Counted from the stretch's first letter, positions 1-12,487 are shown. The stretch is 64,000 bases of DNA from Nocardia sp. CY41 (GCF_009829325.1 NZ_VUOS01000004.1:1-64000), one strand, 5' to 3'. Program-made: numbers and translations. The notes: generated by a model not told the origin, from the letters alone.

Positions 1-33
1 TCGTCCTGAGCCAGGATCAAACTCTCCGTTGAA
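1..33 (-). rRNA. rrs: 16S rRNA gene, 5' end only
   Basis: Read on the minus strand, this is the conserved start of bacterial 16S rRNA, including the universal 8F primer site (AGAGTTTGATCCTGGCTCAG). The gene continues beyond position 1. The exact mature 5' end is approximate. The rRNA operon lies directly downstream of murA and in the same direction, as in Mycobacterium tuberculosis. Confidence 0.97.
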
Positions 34-441
34 GACTCACAATCACACCCCGAAGGATGCAATCAGATCAAAAACTAGAGTCCGAAAACCTAGCAAAACA
101 ATCGCCAACCGGAAAATTAGCTGACAAAAAATGTCCGACCCTCCACACGGGGAGCGGAAGAGCCGGAACCAAAATAATATTTGGCACTGACATTCATCGA
201 CACACTATTGAGTTCTCAAAGAACACACGCACACACCATCGCTCGGTTTGAACCGATTGACCGGTGAAGCAACTTTTCCAGCTTAGCTCAGCCTTGAACC
301 CAGTTGCAAACTGGAGTCTCGTTCGAGCTAGTGTGATCGTCAGGCGCTCCTCGTCCTACCTCGTTTCCCTGACCTCTCACTCAGCGTTTCCGCTGAGCTC
401 CTGGGCCCCGGGTCGGTGTCCGTGTCGCTCTGACTTGGAAT
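34..441 (-). other. rRNA operon leader (untranslated)
   Basis: This 0.4-kb stretch between the rRNA promoter and 16S holds no protein gene. It is less GC-rich than the rest of the window, as expected for an rRNA leader. It contains the antitermination box at 201-225 and a short AT-rich inverted repeat (CCAAATATTATTTTGG on the minus strand, near 168-183) that may belong to the processing stem. A 64-codon open frame inside it is judged spurious. Confidence 0.8.
201..225 (-). promoter_or_regulatory. rrn leader boxA-type antitermination element
   Basis: The minus strand reads TGTTCTTTGAGAACTCAATA followed by GTGTG. This matches the well-known actinobacterial rRNA leader element (TTTGAGAACTCAATAGTG) that recruits Nus factors. 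It lies about 170 bases before the 16S 5' end. Confidence 0.75.
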
Positions 442-470
442 AAGTTACGTGTCTGCGTGCATCATGTCAA
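442..470 (-). promoter_or_regulatory. rRNA operon promoter
   Basis: On the minus strand a perfect -35 hexamer TTGACA (465-470) is followed, after exactly 17 bases, by a -10 hexamer TAACTT (442-447). The site lies between the murA terminator and the rRNA leader and points towards 16S. Spacing and quality fit a housekeeping-sigma rRNA P1 promoter. Confidence 0.8.
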
Positions 471-511
471 ATCGCCTGGTCAGCACACGTTTTCGCGAAC
501 ACGTTTGTTAC

Positions 512-540
512 GTGCCGCCGCGGCGAGAACGCGGCGGCAC
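512..540 (-). terminator. murA terminator hairpin
   Basis: A perfect 11-bp stem (GTGCCGCCGCG / CGCGGCGGCAC) with a 7-base loop starts directly after the murA stop codon and ends before the rRNA promoter. It lacks a T-run, as is common in actinobacteria. Confidence 0.65.
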
Positions 541-1800
541 TCAATCCGTCACGCCGACGCGCGTGACATCGCCACCCAGCGCCTGCAGCTGCTCGACGAA
601 ATTCGGGTACCCGCGGTCGATATGGAAGACGTCGTGCACTTCGGTGGTGCCATCGGCGACCAGGCCCGCGAGGACCAGGCCCGCGCCGGCCCGGATGTCC
701 GACGACCACACCGGAGCGCTCGACAACCGCGGAATACCGCGCACCACCGCGTGGTGCCCGTCGGTGCGTGCGTCGGCGCCGAGCCGGATCATCTCTTCCA
801 CGAATCGGAAGCGCGCCTCGAAGATGTTCTCGGTGATCATCGACGTGCCGTCCGCGATGGACGCGAGCCCGATGGCCATCGGCTGCAGGTCGGTCGGGAA
901 CCCGGGGAACGGCAGGGTCGAGAAGTTCACCGCGCGCGGGCGCTCGGCCTGGACCACTCGGAAGCCGTCCTGCTCGAATGAGATGCGCGCGCCGGCCGAC
1001 CGCAGCTTGTCCAGCACCAGCGACAGATGCTTGGGGTTCACGCCGGTGACGCGGATGTCCCCGAGGGTCATCGCCGCGGCGATGCCCCATGTCGCGGCGA
1101 CGATGCGATCGCCGATCACGCGGTGCGTGGTCGGCGCGAGGCGCTCGACCCCCTGGATGGTGAGCACCGAGGTGCCCGCACCACTGATCCGCGCGCCCAT
1201 CCGGACGAGCATGTTGCACAGGTCGACGATGTCGGGTTCGCGGGCGGCGTTGTCGATCACCGTCTCGCCCTCGGCGAGCACCGCGGCCATGAGGATGTTC
1301 TCGGTCGCGCCGACCGAGGGGAAGTCGAGGCGGATCCGGGCGCCTTGCAGCTCGTCGGCCCTGGCCACCACACAGCCGTGCTCGATCTCGCTGGTCGCAC
1401 CGAGCAGGCGCAGTCCGGCTTGGTGCATATCGAGCGGGCGAGAACCGATGGCGTCACCGCCGGGCAGCGCGACGACGGCGCGCTTGCACCGCGCCATCAG
1501 CGGACCCAGCACACACACCGACGCGCGGAACTGTGTCACCGCGGGGAAGTCCGCGTGGTACTTCGGTTCGGCGGGGGTGGTGATGCTGACCACGCCGCCG
1601 TCGATGGCCACGTCACAGCCGAGGCCACGCAGCACATCGCCCATCAGCGGCACGTCGAGGATGTCCGGGCAGTTCGTGATCGTGGTGGTGCCCTCGGCGA
1701 GCAACGCAGCGGCCATCAGTTTGAGGACGCTGTTCTTGGCGCCCCCCACCGTGACCTCACCGACGAGTCGATTTCCGCCGGTAACCAAAAACCGTTCCAT
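541..1800 (-). CDS. murA: UDP-N-acetylglucosamine 1-carboxyvinyltransferase MurA
   Basis: MurA transfers enolpyruvate from PEP to UDP-GlcNAc, the first committed step of peptidoglycan synthesis in the cytoplasm. The 419-residue length is normal. The ATG at 1800 follows GGAGAGGCGGC and gives the standard start MERFLVTGG; the open frame continues upstream without homology. The EPSP-synthase-like fold signatures are clear (VGGAKNS near 18-24; [12 protein letters not shown] near 120-131). The loop that holds the catalytic Cys115/117 in E. coli MurA reads [10 protein letters not shown] here, with Asp at about residue 116. M. tuberculosis MurA has the same change, which is known to cause fosfomycin insensitivity. 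The gene follows the cobalamin adenosyltransferase with a 216-bp gap and precedes the rRNA operon. Confidence 0.97.
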   Translation of the reverse strand: MERFLVTGGNRLVGEVTVGGAKNSVLKLMAAALLAEGTTTITNCPDILDVPLMGDVLRGLGCDVAIDGGVVSITTPAEPKYHADFPAVTQFRASVCVLGPLMARCKRAVVALPGGDAIGSRPLDMHQAGLRLLGATSEIEHGCVVARADELQGARIRLDFPSVGATENILMAAVLAEGETVIDNAAREPDIVDLCNMLVRMGARISGAGTSVLTIQGVERLAPTTHRVIGDRIVAATWGIAAAMTLGDIRVTGVNPKHLSLVLDKLRSAGARISFEQDGFRVVQAERPRAVNFSTLPFPGFPTDLQPMAIGLASIADGTSMITENIFEARFRFVEEMIRLGADARTDGHHAVVRGIPRLSSAPVWSSDIRAGAGLVLAGLVADGTTEVHDVFHIDRGYPNFVEQLQALGGDVTRVGVTD

Positions 1801-2016
1801 GCCGCCTCTCCGCGTATTCGGCGCACTGTTGGTGCAAGGATAGTTGGGGCGGCGCACTACGGTGCCGCCTCTCCACGACTCCCCTCGCCGCCGGACGTAT
1901 TCGCCGTTGGAGCGAGTGCCGCGAGATGGGCGTTCTGCGGTGAACGAGGGTGACCACGCCACCCTGCCTGCCATACCCCGTGATCGCTCCGGTACTCGCC
2001 CGGGACTGCCGGGCGT

Positions 2017-2598
2017 TCAGGCGTTCGACCGTTCCCCGCCGGGTTTCCACAGGATATCGCCGCCGGGATTGGCCACCCGGCCCAGGATGAACAGCAGGTC
2101 GGAGAGGCGATTGAGGTACTTGGCCGGCAAGACTTCGGTGTCCTCCGGATGCGCTTCGACCGCCGCCCATGCCGAACGCTCCGCACGGCGAGCGACCGTA
2201 CGGGCGGTGTGCAGCAATGCCGCCAGCGGCGTACCGCCGGGGAGGATGAACGAGTCGAGCGCGGGCAGGCCTGCGTTGAACTCGTCGCACCATGCCTCGA
2301 GCCGATCGATGTAAGGCTGAGTGACTCGCAGGGGCGGATACTTGGGCTCCGCCACCACAGGTGTCGAGAGGTCGGCCCCGGCGTCGAACAGATCGTTCTG
2401 TATCTGCCGCAGCACGGCGAGCATTGTTTCGTCCGGCCCGCCGAGCGCGATCGCGACACCGACGGCGGCATTCGTCTCGTCGCAGTCGGCGTAGGCGACC
2501 AAGCGTGGGTCGGTCTTCGCGACCCGGTAGAAGTCGCTCAATCCCGTGGTCCCGTCATCGCCGGTCCGGGTGTAGATCCGGGTCAAATGCACGCTCAC
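2017..2598 (-). CDS. PduO-type ATP:cob(I)alamin adenosyltransferase
   Basis: A 193-residue protein of the PduO/MMAB family, which adenosylates cob(I)alamin to coenzyme B12. The N-terminal signature TRTGDDGTTGL (about 9-19) is the ATP-binding loop of the family. The DETNAAVGVA segment and the C-terminal LNRLSDLLFILGR helix are also typical. M. tuberculosis has its orthologue (Rv1314c) at the same place before murA. This window also encodes an AdoCbl-dependent mutase (IcmF at 49.7 kb), a likely client for the cofactor. No cobalamin riboswitch was recognised upstream. Confidence 0.93.
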   Translation of the reverse strand: MSVHLTRIYTRTGDDGTTGLSDFYRVAKTDPRLVAYADCDETNAAVGVAIALGGPDETMLAVLRQIQNDLFDAGADLSTPVVAEPKYPPLRVTQPYIDRLEAWCDEFNAGLPALDSFILPGGTPLAALLHTARTVARRAERSAWAAVEAHPEDTEVLPAKYLNRLSDLLFILGRVANPGGDILWKPGGERSNA

Positions 2599-2649
2599 AG
2601 CACAACCCTAGCGGGCGCGGCCGGACCCGGCCGTCGGCCCAGGTGCGTG

Positions 2650-3072
2650 CTAGAGGCCCGGCATCCGACGGGTGCGGTCGGACGGGCGGGATTCCACCCA
2701 GGAGAGAAAGGCGGTCAGGGAGTCGCGGTCCAGCGCCAATTCGAAGTCGCCCGCGCGGTCCGACACCGCGATCACGGCGATGTCGTCGGTCATGATGTCG
2801 TACTCGTCGCCGCGCGGGCCGCGGCGATCACCGATCTCGATGCCCTGACGCCGAATGGTGGAGTCCGGGCCGAGCTTCAGGCTGGTGAGTTTGAAGAAGA
2901 CGAGACGATCCTCGTCGTAACGCATCAATCCGTGCCGCCACCCCTGGCCACCGCGAGCGGGGAGGACACGCAGGAGCGCGGCAGTTCCGCCACGTCGCAG
3001 CATGATCAGGCGATAAGTCGAGGCGAGCGCGAGGAACACGAGCGTGAGCACCAGAATGATCAGCAGAACCAT
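2650..3072 (-). CDS. DUF2550 single-pass membrane protein
   Basis: Orthologue by position and sequence of M. tuberculosis Rv1312, downstream of the atp operon. The 140-residue product starts with one hydrophobic helix (about residues 2-21, MVLLIILVLTLVFLALAST), followed by a cytoplasmic domain with the family pattern RHGLMRYDEDRLVFFKLTSL. Function is unknown. The ATG at 3072 was chosen because it starts just before the helix; the open frame extends 19 codons further upstream. It sits 247 bp after atpC, behind a strong hairpin, so it is probably transcribed separately from the ATP synthase. Confidence 0.85.
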   Translation of the reverse strand: MVLLIILVLTLVFLALASTYRLIMLRRGGTAALLRVLPARGGQGWRHGLMRYDEDRLVFFKLTSLKLGPDSTIRRQGIEIGDRRGPRGDEYDIMTDDIAVIAVSDRAGDFELALDRDSLTAFLSWVESRPSDRTRRMPGL

Positions 3073-3256
3073 CCCGGTTTGCAATGCCGTACGTCCCTTC
3101 GCTCCGCCGCCGTGTCGTGCACACGGCAATCGATCGGCGATGTGTACAGGCTTTCCGGCTTGCGCCGTCGAGCCCGATGCTCACATCGCGTGCGGCCATT
3201 CAATCACGGCCCCGAGTTTACAAATGGCCCGGCCGTGTCCGACTCGCCTGAAAGAC

Positions 3257-3293
3257 GCTGTCGGCGGTGAAGAAACGCTTCACCGCCGACAGC
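3257..3293 (-). terminator. atp operon terminator hairpin
   Basis: A perfect 16-bp stem (GCTGTCGGCGGTGAAG with its complement) and 5-base loop lie 26 bp after the atpC stop codon, before the DUF2550 gene. The strength and place suggest the end of the ATP synthase transcript. Confidence 0.8.
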
Positions 3294-3319
3294 AGTTGTT
3301 CTCGATGAGAGGTTGTGGA

Positions 3320-3697
3320 TTACGCGTTCGCGGTCTGCTCGACCGCGCGCACCCGAGCCTGAGCGGCCCGCTGCTGCTCCTCGCTGGCGTCGGAGTCGGC
3401 CAGCACCCGGCGGGCCTCCTCGACGTCCACCTCGTCGGCGAATTCCGCCGACTCGGCCAGCACCCGAACCGAGTTCGCGGTGACCGAGAAGAAGCCGCCG
3501 TGCACCGCGGCGACGACGCGCTGACCGTCGGTATCCACGATCGTCACGGTGCCGCCCTCGACCAGCTGGCCCAGCAGCGGCTCGTGGCCGGCCATGATGC
3601 CGATCTGGCCTTCGGTGGTCTGCGCGCTGACGAACGTTGCCTGGCCGGACCAGAGCAGTCGTTCGACCGCGACGAGATCGACTGACATTTCCGCCAT
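3320..3697 (-). CDS. atpC: F1Fo ATP synthase subunit epsilon
   Basis: The 125-residue epsilon subunit of the F1 central stalk, which couples rotation to catalysis and limits ATP hydrolysis. The N-terminal beta-sandwich is clear ([19 protein letters not shown], about 27-45). The C-terminal helical part is short, as in mycobacteria, where this domain is reduced compared with the 139-residue E. coli protein. It is the last gene of the operon, 6 bp after atpD. Confidence 0.96.
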   Translation of the reverse strand: MAEMSVDLVAVERLLWSGQATFVSAQTTEGQIGIMAGHEPLLGQLVEGGTVTIVDTDGQRVVAAVHGGFFSVTANSVRVLAESAEFADEVDVEEARRVLADSDASEEQQRAAQARVRAVEQTANA

Positions 3698-3703
3698 CGG
3701 TGA

Positions 3704-6200
<2,497 letters not shown>

Positions 6201-6250
6201 CAGCGGTTCACACTCCCTTCATTCGCTGCGTGGAATGGGCGGCATCCGCG

Positions 6251-6289
6251 GGGCACGAGGAGGTCGCGCACGCGTCCTCCTTCGTGCCC
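6251..6289 (-). promoter_or_regulatory. Hairpin in the atpA-atpG gap
   Basis: GGGCACGAGGAGG (6251-6263) pairs with CCTCCTTCGTGCCC (6276-6289) with one bulged base. The right arm overlaps the 16-mer CCTTCGTGCCCGTCGC (6279-6294) that is repeated in the atpG-atpD gap. It may be an mRNA processing or attenuation element between alpha and gamma. Confidence 0.45.
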
Positions 6290-6332
6290 GTCGCGCATAC
6301 CGCGGATCGAATAGCGCATTTGCCGGCTCGCG

Positions 6333-7970
6333 TTACTTCTCGACGTGCTTGCGGGTCACCGACAGCGACTCGACCTCTTCGTGGTCGAGCTGGCCCGCCT
6401 CGGCCTCGTTCACCACGGGGGTGCCGTCGGAGGTGAGGAAGGTCCCGAGGAACTTCTTGGTGGCCGCCTCGACCTGCTCGGCCGCCTCGCCGTCGAGCAC
6501 CTTGCCGCCCTCGATCGCCTTGAACGCGTCGGCGGCGCTGCGGTGCAGCTCCTCGAGCAGTTCGGCGTTGAAGCGGCGGATGTCGGCGACCGGAATCAAG
6601 TCGTAGTGGCCGCGGTCGACCAGGTAGATCGAGATGATCTGGTCTTCGACGGGCACCGGCGAGTACTGGTCCTGCTTGAGCAGCTCCACCCAGCGGGCGC
6701 CGCGCTCGAGCTGGGCCAGCGAGGCCGCGTCGAGGTCGGAGGCGAACGCGGAGAACGCCTCCAGCTCGCGGTACTGCGCCAGCTCCAGGCGCAGCGAACC
6801 GGCCACCTTCTTCATGCCCTTGGTCTGGGCGGCGCCACCGACGCGGGAGACCGAGGTACCGACGTTGATCGCGGGGCGGACGCCCTTGTTGAACAGGTCG
6901 GACTCGAGGAAGACCTGGCCGTCGGTGATGGAGATGACGTTGGTGGGGATGAACGCCGAGATGTCGTTGGCCTTGGTCTCGATGATCGGCAGACCGGTCA
7001 TCGAGCCCGCGCCCAGTTCGTCGGACAGCTTCGCGCAACGCTCCAGCAGCCGGGAGTGCAGGTAGAAGACGTCACCGGGGTAGGCCTCGCGGCCCGGCGG
7101 GCGACGCAGCAGCAGCGAGATGGCGCGGTAGGCCTCGGCCTGCTTGGTCAGGTCGTCGAACACGATGAGCACGTGCTTGCCCTGGTACATCCAGTGCTGG
7201 CCGATGGCCGAACCGGTGTAGGGGGCCAGCCACTTGAAGCCGGCGGAGTCGGAGGCCGGGGCGGCGACGATGGTGGTGTACTCCAGCGCGCCGTGCTGCT
7301 CCAGCGCGGCCTTCACGCCCGCGATGGTGGAGCCCTTCTGGCCGATGGCGACGTAGATGCAGCGCACCTGCTTGGTCGGGTCGCCGGTCTCCCAGTTGGC
7401 CTTCTGGTTCAGGATCGCGTCGATGCAGACCGCGGTCTTGCCGGTCTTGCGGTCGCCGATGATCAGCTGACGCTGGCCGCGGCCGATGGCGGTCAGCGCG
7501 TCGATCGCGGTGATGCCGGTGGCCAGCGGCTCCTCGACCGGCTGGCGCTCCAGCACGGTCGCGGCCTGCAGCTCGAGCACGCGCTGTTCTTCGGACTCGA
7601 TCTCGCCGAGGCCGTCGATCGGCTGGCCCAGCGGGTTCACCACGCGGCCGAGGAACTTGTCGCCGACCGGAACCGAGAGCACGTCACCGGTCCGGCGGAC
7701 CTCCTGGCCCTCCTCGATCTCGGCGAACTCGCCGAGGATGACCGCACCGATCTCGCGGTCCTCGAGGTTCAGCGCGACGCCGAGCACGCCGCCCGGGAAC
7801 TCGAGCAGCTCGTTGGCCATCGCCGAAGGCAGGCCGCTGACGTGCGCGATGCCGTCACTGGTGTCGGTGACCACACCGACTTCTTCGATGGAGGTCTCGG
7901 GGGTGTAGCTCTTGGTGTAGCTCTCGATCGCGCTACGGATCTCGTCGGAGGAGATCGTCAGCTCCGCCAT
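6333..7970 (-). CDS. atpA: F1Fo ATP synthase subunit alpha
   Basis: The 545-residue non-catalytic nucleotide-binding subunit of F1. Walker A is GDRKTGKT at about 172-179. The conserved arginine-finger region lies near [15 protein letters not shown]. The protein is about 30 residues longer than E. coli alpha because of a C-terminal tail rich in charged residues ([18 protein letters not shown]). A similar extension in mycobacterial alpha is known to suppress ATP hydrolysis. It follows atpH by 53 bp and precedes atpG by 132 bp. Confidence 0.98.
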   Translation of the reverse strand: MAELTISSDEIRSAIESYTKSYTPETSIEEVGVVTDTSDGIAHVSGLPSAMANELLEFPGGVLGVALNLEDREIGAVILGEFAEIEEGQEVRRTGDVLSVPVGDKFLGRVVNPLGQPIDGLGEIESEEQRVLELQAATVLERQPVEEPLATGITAIDALTAIGRGQRQLIIGDRKTGKTAVCIDAILNQKANWETGDPTKQVRCIYVAIGQKGSTIAGVKAALEQHGALEYTTIVAAPASDSAGFKWLAPYTGSAIGQHWMYQGKHVLIVFDDLTKQAEAYRAISLLLRRPPGREAYPGDVFYLHSRLLERCAKLSDELGAGSMTGLPIIETKANDISAFIPTNVISITDGQVFLESDLFNKGVRPAINVGTSVSRVGGAAQTKGMKKVAGSLRLELAQYRELEAFSAFASDLDAASLAQLERGARWVELLKQDQYSPVPVEDQIISIYLVDRGHYDLIPVADIRRFNAELLEELHRSAADAFKAIEGGKVLDGEAAEQVEAATKKFLGTFLTSDGTPVVNEAEAGQLDHEEVESLSVTRKHVEK

Positions 7971-8023
7971 GTTCTTCCTGCTCTCGCTGTCTGGGTCTGA
8001 ATGTCGGGGGTGGTGGAAGCGCG

Positions 8024-8833
8024 CTAGGTGAGGGCCCGGCGCATCTTCTCCAGTCGGCCGAGGGCGCTGCCGTCGATCACGTCGTCACCGACGCGCACCA
8101 CGACTCCGCTCAGCAAACTCGGGTCGACCTGGATGTGCACCGTGGTCGCCTTGCCGTAGATGCGCCGCAGCGAGGCGGCCAGCCGGTCGCGCTGCTGCTC
8201 GGTGAGCCCGATCGCGGCGCGCACGTGCGCGACGATCTGATCGCGGCGCGCGGCCGCGAGGTCGGACAGCTCGTCGAAGGCGGCGCTGATGCCCGACCGC
8301 TGCCTGGTCACCACCTGCTCCGCGAGGGTCGAGGTGATGGGCTCCGTCTTGCCTGCGAGCAACCGTTGGATCAGTTCGCTCTTGGCCGAAGCCTGCTGCG
8401 AACGATCCGACAGCGCCTGCTCCAAGTCGGGGTTGTCGCCGATGATCCGGCCGAGCCGGAACAGTTCGTCCTCGACCGCCTCGATCCGGCCACGCTGGGC
8501 CGCCGACTCCAGCAACGCCTCTTGACCGAGCAGCACCAGGGTGTCCACCAGATCGGAAGTGCGCGACCAGTTCTCGGCCACCGCGGTGGTCAGCACTGCC
8601 AGCGTGGCAGCGCTGACCTTGCCGCCGAAGACCCGCTCACAGAGTTCCGCACGCGCGGAACCCGGCACCGACACGTCCGCGAGCGCCACACGCAGCGAAC
8701 GCTGGTCGTCCAGCACGGCGACAACGGCGAACAGTTCCGAGCCCGTCGTGGCCGCAGCACTGTCGCTTCCGGTCAGAGCGGCCCGAAGCGCCTCCCGAGA
8801 CCGGGCACTGGCCTCGCGGCTCGCTGCGTACAT
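8024..8833 (-). CDS. atpH: F1Fo ATP synthase subunit delta
   Basis: The peripheral-stalk delta subunit, about 269 residues, longer than E. coli delta (177) but typical for actinobacteria. The C-terminal family signature [20 protein letters not shown] is complete. In Mycobacterium this gene is fused to a second b-type subunit (about 446 residues); here no membrane helix or b-like coiled coil precedes the delta domain, so the unfused form is present. The ATG at 8833 gives MYAASREA; a GTG three codons upstream (8842) is an alternative. It starts about 20 bp after atpF. Confidence 0.94.
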   Translation of the reverse strand: MYAASREASARSREALRAALTGSDSAAATTGSELFAVVAVLDDQRSLRVALADVSVPGSARAELCERVFGGKVSAATLAVLTTAVAENWSRTSDLVDTLVLLGQEALLESAAQRGRIEAVEDELFRLGRIIGDNPDLEQALSDRSQQASAKSELIQRLLAGKTEPITSTLAEQVVTRQRSGISAAFDELSDLAAARRDQIVAHVRAAIGLTEQQRDRLAASLRRIYGKATTVHIQVDPSLLSGVVVRVGDDVIDGSALGRLEKMRRALT

Positions 8834-8852
8834 GCTTCTCACTTTCGCGTCG

Positions 8853-9413
8853 TTACCTTCCGACCCCGATGCCTGCGTCGGTCTGGTCGAGCTCGTCGAG
8901 GAACCGGTCGATCGAGGCCGCCTGCTTGGCCTCGTCGGACACCGACTGCCCGATGATCTTCTCGGCCAGGTCGACGGCCGTGCGGCCGACTTCGTGGCGC
9001 AGCTCGGTCAGGATCTGCTGGCGCTGGGCTTCCAGCTGGGTGTGGCCCGCCGCGATGATGCGGTCGGCCTCGGCCTGGGCCTCCGAGCGCATCTGGGCGA
9101 GGATCTCCTGGCCCTGGGTGCGCGCGTCCTCACGGATACGCGCCGCCTCGAGCCGGGCGTCGGCCAGTTGCTGCTGGTACTGCTGCAGGGTGAGCTGAGC
9201 TTCTTCCTGCGCGGCTTCCGCGCGAGCGATGCCGCCTTCGATCTTCTCGGAGCGCTCGTCGAGCGTCTTCATCAGGCGCGGGATCACGTACTTGTAGAAC
9301 AAGATCCCGATGATGACGACGCAGACGATCGACCAGACGATGTCGTACGTTTCGGGGACGAGAGGATTCACTTCCTCTCCCTCCGCCGCCGCGAGCAAAA
9401 CTGACTCGTACAT
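8853..9413 (-). CDS. atpF: F1Fo ATP synthase subunit b
   Basis: The 186-residue membrane-anchored peripheral-stalk subunit. One transmembrane helix (about residues 26-45, [20 protein letters not shown]) precedes a long Ala/Glu/Gln/Arg-rich coiled coil. The Ile-Pro-Arg turn just after the helix is typical of subunit b. It begins 6 bp after the atpE stop. Confidence 0.95.
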   Translation of the reverse strand: MYESVLLAAAEGEEVNPLVPETYDIVWSIVCVVIIGILFYKYVIPRLMKTLDERSEKIEGGIARAEAAQEEAQLTLQQYQQQLADARLEAARIREDARTQGQEILAQMRSEAQAEADRIIAAGHTQLEAQRQQILTELRHEVGRTAVDLAEKIIGQSVSDEAKQAASIDRFLDELDQTDAGIGVGR

Positions 9414-9418
9414 CGGAA

Positions 9419-9745
<327 letters not shown>

Positions 9746-10594
9746 TCAGTGATCGGCCGCGTGCTGTGCGAGTCCGATGTATACGGCGGTCAGCAGCGCA
9801 AACACGTAGGCCTGCAGGAAGATGACCAACAGCTCGAAGAGCGTGAAACCGAGTCCCGCGAGCAGCGAGAACGGCGAGAACACCTTCATCCACGCGGCGG
9901 CGTCGAACAGGAAGAACCAGGTCGCGCTGAAGAACAGCACCAGCATGATGTGGCCGGCCAGCATGTTCGCCATGAGTCGGACGGTCAGCGTGAACGGGCG
10001 CAGGATGAAGGTGGAGACGAACTCGATCGGAATCAGCAGCACGTGCAGTGCGGCGGGAACGTTCGGAACGACGATGCTGCTGCGCATGTAGTTGAGGAAT
10101 CCGTACTTCCGGATACCGACGTAGTTGAACGTCAGGTACGCGATGACGGCCAGCACCAGCGGCATGCCGATTCGGGCGTTCGAGGAGATGTTCAACCCCG
10201 GAACGACACCCGAGAAGTTCAGAAAGAGGACCGTGAAGAAGATCGTCGCGATCAGCGGGAAGAACTTCCGTCCCGATTCCTTCCCGAGGACCTCGTCACA
10301 GATCTGCTCCTTGACGAAGACCAGGCCGATTTCGGCGACATTCTGCAGGCCGCGCGGAACGATCCGGGGCGAGCGGAATGCCAGCACCATCACGACGGCG
10401 AGAACGGCCGTCATCAGAATGCGGATCAGCATCAATCGATCGAGTTCGAACGGCGTTCCCTCGAACAGCACAGCTGGAGGGAAGAAGTCGGTAAGCGACG
10501 GCGCATGGAACTCGGCCGCCAGAGTGGTGACGCTCAGCGTTCTCTCCCGTGTTCGGGCCGCGGGTACGGTCATTCCCGCGGTTCGATCGGACAT
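9746..10594 (-). CDS. atpB: F1Fo ATP synthase subunit a
   Basis: The 282-residue polytopic stator subunit that forms the proton half-channels. The essential arginine is in PFTLTVRLMANMLAGH (about residues 201-216). Five or six hydrophobic helices are visible. The first ATG gives MSDRTAGMTVPA, and a second ATG lies 7 codons later. Upstream is the AtpI-like gene, separated by 268 bp that probably hold the main atp promoter, although no convincing -35/-10 pair could be fixed. Confidence 0.96.
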   Translation of the reverse strand: MSDRTAGMTVPAARTRERTLSVTTLAAEFHAPSLTDFFPPAVLFEGTPFELDRLMLIRILMTAVLAVVMVLAFRSPRIVPRGLQNVAEIGLVFVKEQICDEVLGKESGRKFFPLIATIFFTVLFLNFSGVVPGLNISSNARIGMPLVLAVIAYLTFNYVGIRKYGFLNYMRSSIVVPNVPAALHVLLIPIEFVSTFILRPFTLTVRLMANMLAGHIMLVLFFSATWFFLFDAAAWMKVFSPFSLLAGLGFTLFELLVIFLQAYVFALLTAVYIGLAQHAADH

Positions 10595-10862
10595 TGACGA
10601 TCAATTTGGGTCGACTCAGGTCGGCTCGAAGTTCGTCAGCAGCTGTGCGGTGGTTCGCATCCACCCGGCGTCTGTACGTGTGTCGGCGACATTCGTCGAC
10701 ATGCAGAACCGGAACACCCCTCGGAGCCCGGCACGGCAGTAAGCATAGCGGCCCATGCAGGGGATCTCGGCGGTGACCCCTCACTGATCCCCGACTTGGT
10801 CGCTTGCTTACCAATACTTTACCAAGTCATCTACGACAGCGTGTAGGGGGTGGGGGTTTTCG

Positions 10863-11318
10863 TTACTCCCGAGTACCGGACGCGGGCTCCGAGTCCGTCG
10901 TCGTCACGTACGGAACCTTCTGGCGGACAACGCCGTACGTCTCCGCGCCGAGCACGATGATCAAGGCCCCGACCACGGTCAGGAACAACACGACCCGGTC
11001 GTAGAAGTCGAATCGCTGCAGGACCGCAACGACGATCAGCGCCACCAGGATCTTGAGCACCCAGCTGACCAGCATGACAAGACCGGCGGTGCTCGGCGGC
11101 AGTTTCGCGCCGAACAGCACGACGGCGGCGGTGGTCAGGATGAAGCCGCCGCCGATCGCGGCGCCCAGCACCGCACCCCACACGCCGGCGACACCCGAGA
11201 CGGCGGCGCCGAGCGCGACGGCCAGAACCACCAGCACGCCCAGGCCGATCAGCCCGTAGCGCAGCGCGGCGCGCAGCGGCGCGTCGGGGCCGGGAACGGG
11301 TCGGGGTGTGAAGCTCAC
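10863..11318 (-). CDS. AtpI-like four-helix membrane protein
   Basis: A 151-residue protein with four predicted membrane helices, at the place of M. tuberculosis Rv1303 between wecA and atpB. This is the position of atpI, whose product aids c-ring assembly or Mg2+ supply in other bacteria. The helices include YGLIGLGVLVVLAVALGAAV and FILTTAAVVLFGAKL. The GTG at 11318 (VSFTPRPVPG) is the first start downstream of the wecA stop at 11330. Sequence similarity to classical AtpI is weak, so function rests on position and topology. Confidence 0.8.
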   Translation of the reverse strand: MSFTPRPVPGPDAPLRAALRYGLIGLGVLVVLAVALGAAVSGVAGVWGAVLGAAIGGGFILTTAAVVLFGAKLPPSTAGLVMLVSWVLKILVALIVVAVLQRFDFYDRVVLFLTVVGALIIVLGAETYGVVRQKVPYVTTTDSEPASGTRE

Positions 11319-11329
11319 AGCCGCCGACT

Positions 11330-12487
11330 TTACCCGGACGCCGATCCGTCGCCCGCCGGGTCCCCACGCCGCAGCCCCGGAATGGCGGTGATCACCAACG
11401 CGAAAACCAGCCCGCCCGCCATCAGCAAGACGACCAGCCTGCGATCCATCAGCGACGTGCCGACCGCGCCGAAGGCGAGCACACCGACCCACAAATAGAT
11501 CAGCAACACCACGCGGCGATGGGAATGACCGATCTGCAGCAGACGATGATGCAAGTGCATCTTGTCCGGCGTCGAGAAACTCACACCCGCGCGAACCCGG
11601 CGCACAATGGCGAGCAACAGGTCGAGCACCGGAATGAACATCACCGCGCCGACCAGCAACAACGGGGAAAGCAGACCGACGATGTCGCGCGGGCCGTAAC
11701 CCTGCAGCGGAATTCGCCCCGACGCGCCGGTCGACACCGCGGCGAGCATCAATCCGATCAGCATCGAGCCCGAGTCGCCCATGAATATGCGCGCGGGCTG
11801 GAAATTGTGCGGCAGGAATCCGAGGCATCCGCCGGCGAGCGCGGCGGCCAGCAACGCAGGCGGATAGGTGTCCACCGAGCCGCCTTGCTCGTTCATCAGG
11901 CCCAGGCAGAACACGAAGACGGCCAGCGCGGCGATCAAGCCCAGTCCCGCCGCGAGGCCGTCGAGGCCGTCGACGAAATTCATGGCGTTGACCAAGGTGA
12001 CGGTGACGGCGACCGTGACAAGTCCGCCCTGCAATCCGTCCAGCACGACCGTGGTGTTGCTGAACGGGTTGTAGATGACGTACCAGCCCAATCCCATGAC
12101 GGCCATCACCCCGGCCGCCGTCACCTGGCCGGCGAACTTCGTCAGCGCGTCGAGCCCCCAGCGATCGTCCACGATCCCGACCAGCACGATGACCGTTGCG
12201 GCCACCAGCACGGCGATCGGAATGTTGGGTTTGTAGTCGAAGCCGCTGCGCAGCGCGGGCAGTTGATGGGCGAACAGCACCGCGGCGACCACGCCGATGT
12301 ACATGCCGACACCGCCCATCCGCGGAATCGGTTTGACGTGCACGTCCCGGTCACGCGGCACGGCGACCGCGCCGAAGCCGATCGCCAGCACCCGCACCCC
12401 GCCGGTGGCCAGGAAGGTCACCACCGCCGAGATGAGCAGCACGACGAGCAGCTCCCGGAGCGGAACGACAGCGCTCGAACCCATCAT
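11330..12487 (-). CDS. wecA: Undecaprenyl/decaprenyl-phosphate GlcNAc-1-phosphate transferase (WecA/Rfe family)
   Basis: A 385-residue integral membrane enzyme that moves GlcNAc-1-P from UDP-GlcNAc to polyprenyl phosphate. In mycobacteria this starts the linker between peptidoglycan and arabinogalactan. Family motifs seen: PRDRDVHVKPIPRMGG (about 43-58), NFVDGLDGLAAG (Asp-rich catalytic loop), FLPHNF.PARIFMGDSGS, and the C-terminal His-rich loop DKMHLHHRLLQIGHSHRR. About ten or eleven helices. The ATG overlaps the stop codon of the upstream threonylcarbamoyl-AMP synthase, so the two are translationally coupled. Confidence 0.95.
   Translation of the reverse strand: MMGSSAVVPLRELLVVLLISAVVTFLATGGVRVLAIGFGAVAVPRDRDVHVKPIPRMGGVGMYIGVVAAVLFAHQLPALRSGFDYKPNIPIAVLVAATVIVLVGIVDDRWGLDALTKFAGQVTAAGVMAVMGLGWYVIYNPFSNTTVVLDGLQGGLVTVAVTVTLVNAMNFVDGLDGLAAGLGLIAALAVFVFCLGLMNEQGGSVDTYPPALLAAALAGGCLGFLPHNFQPARIFMGDSGSMLIGLMLAAVSTGASGRIPLQGYGPRDIVGLLSPLLLVGAVMFIPVLDLLLAIVRRVRAGVSFSTPDKMHLHHRLLQIGHSHRRVVLLIYLWVGVLAFGAVGTSLMDRRLVVLLMAGGLVFALVITAIPGLRRGDPAGDGSASG

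Noticed and set aside
57..251. A 64-codon frame in the rRNA leader
   Set aside because: It lies in untranslated rRNA leader sequence opposite the antitermination box and looks random.
2599..2649. Cobalamin riboswitch near the adenosyltransferase
   Set aside because: The gap is only about 50 bp and shows no B12-box-like sequence; none was seen before icmF either.
6345..8000. A 551-codon plus-strand frame opposite atpA
   Set aside because: It exactly shadows atpA and has no ribosome-binding site or recognisable motif.
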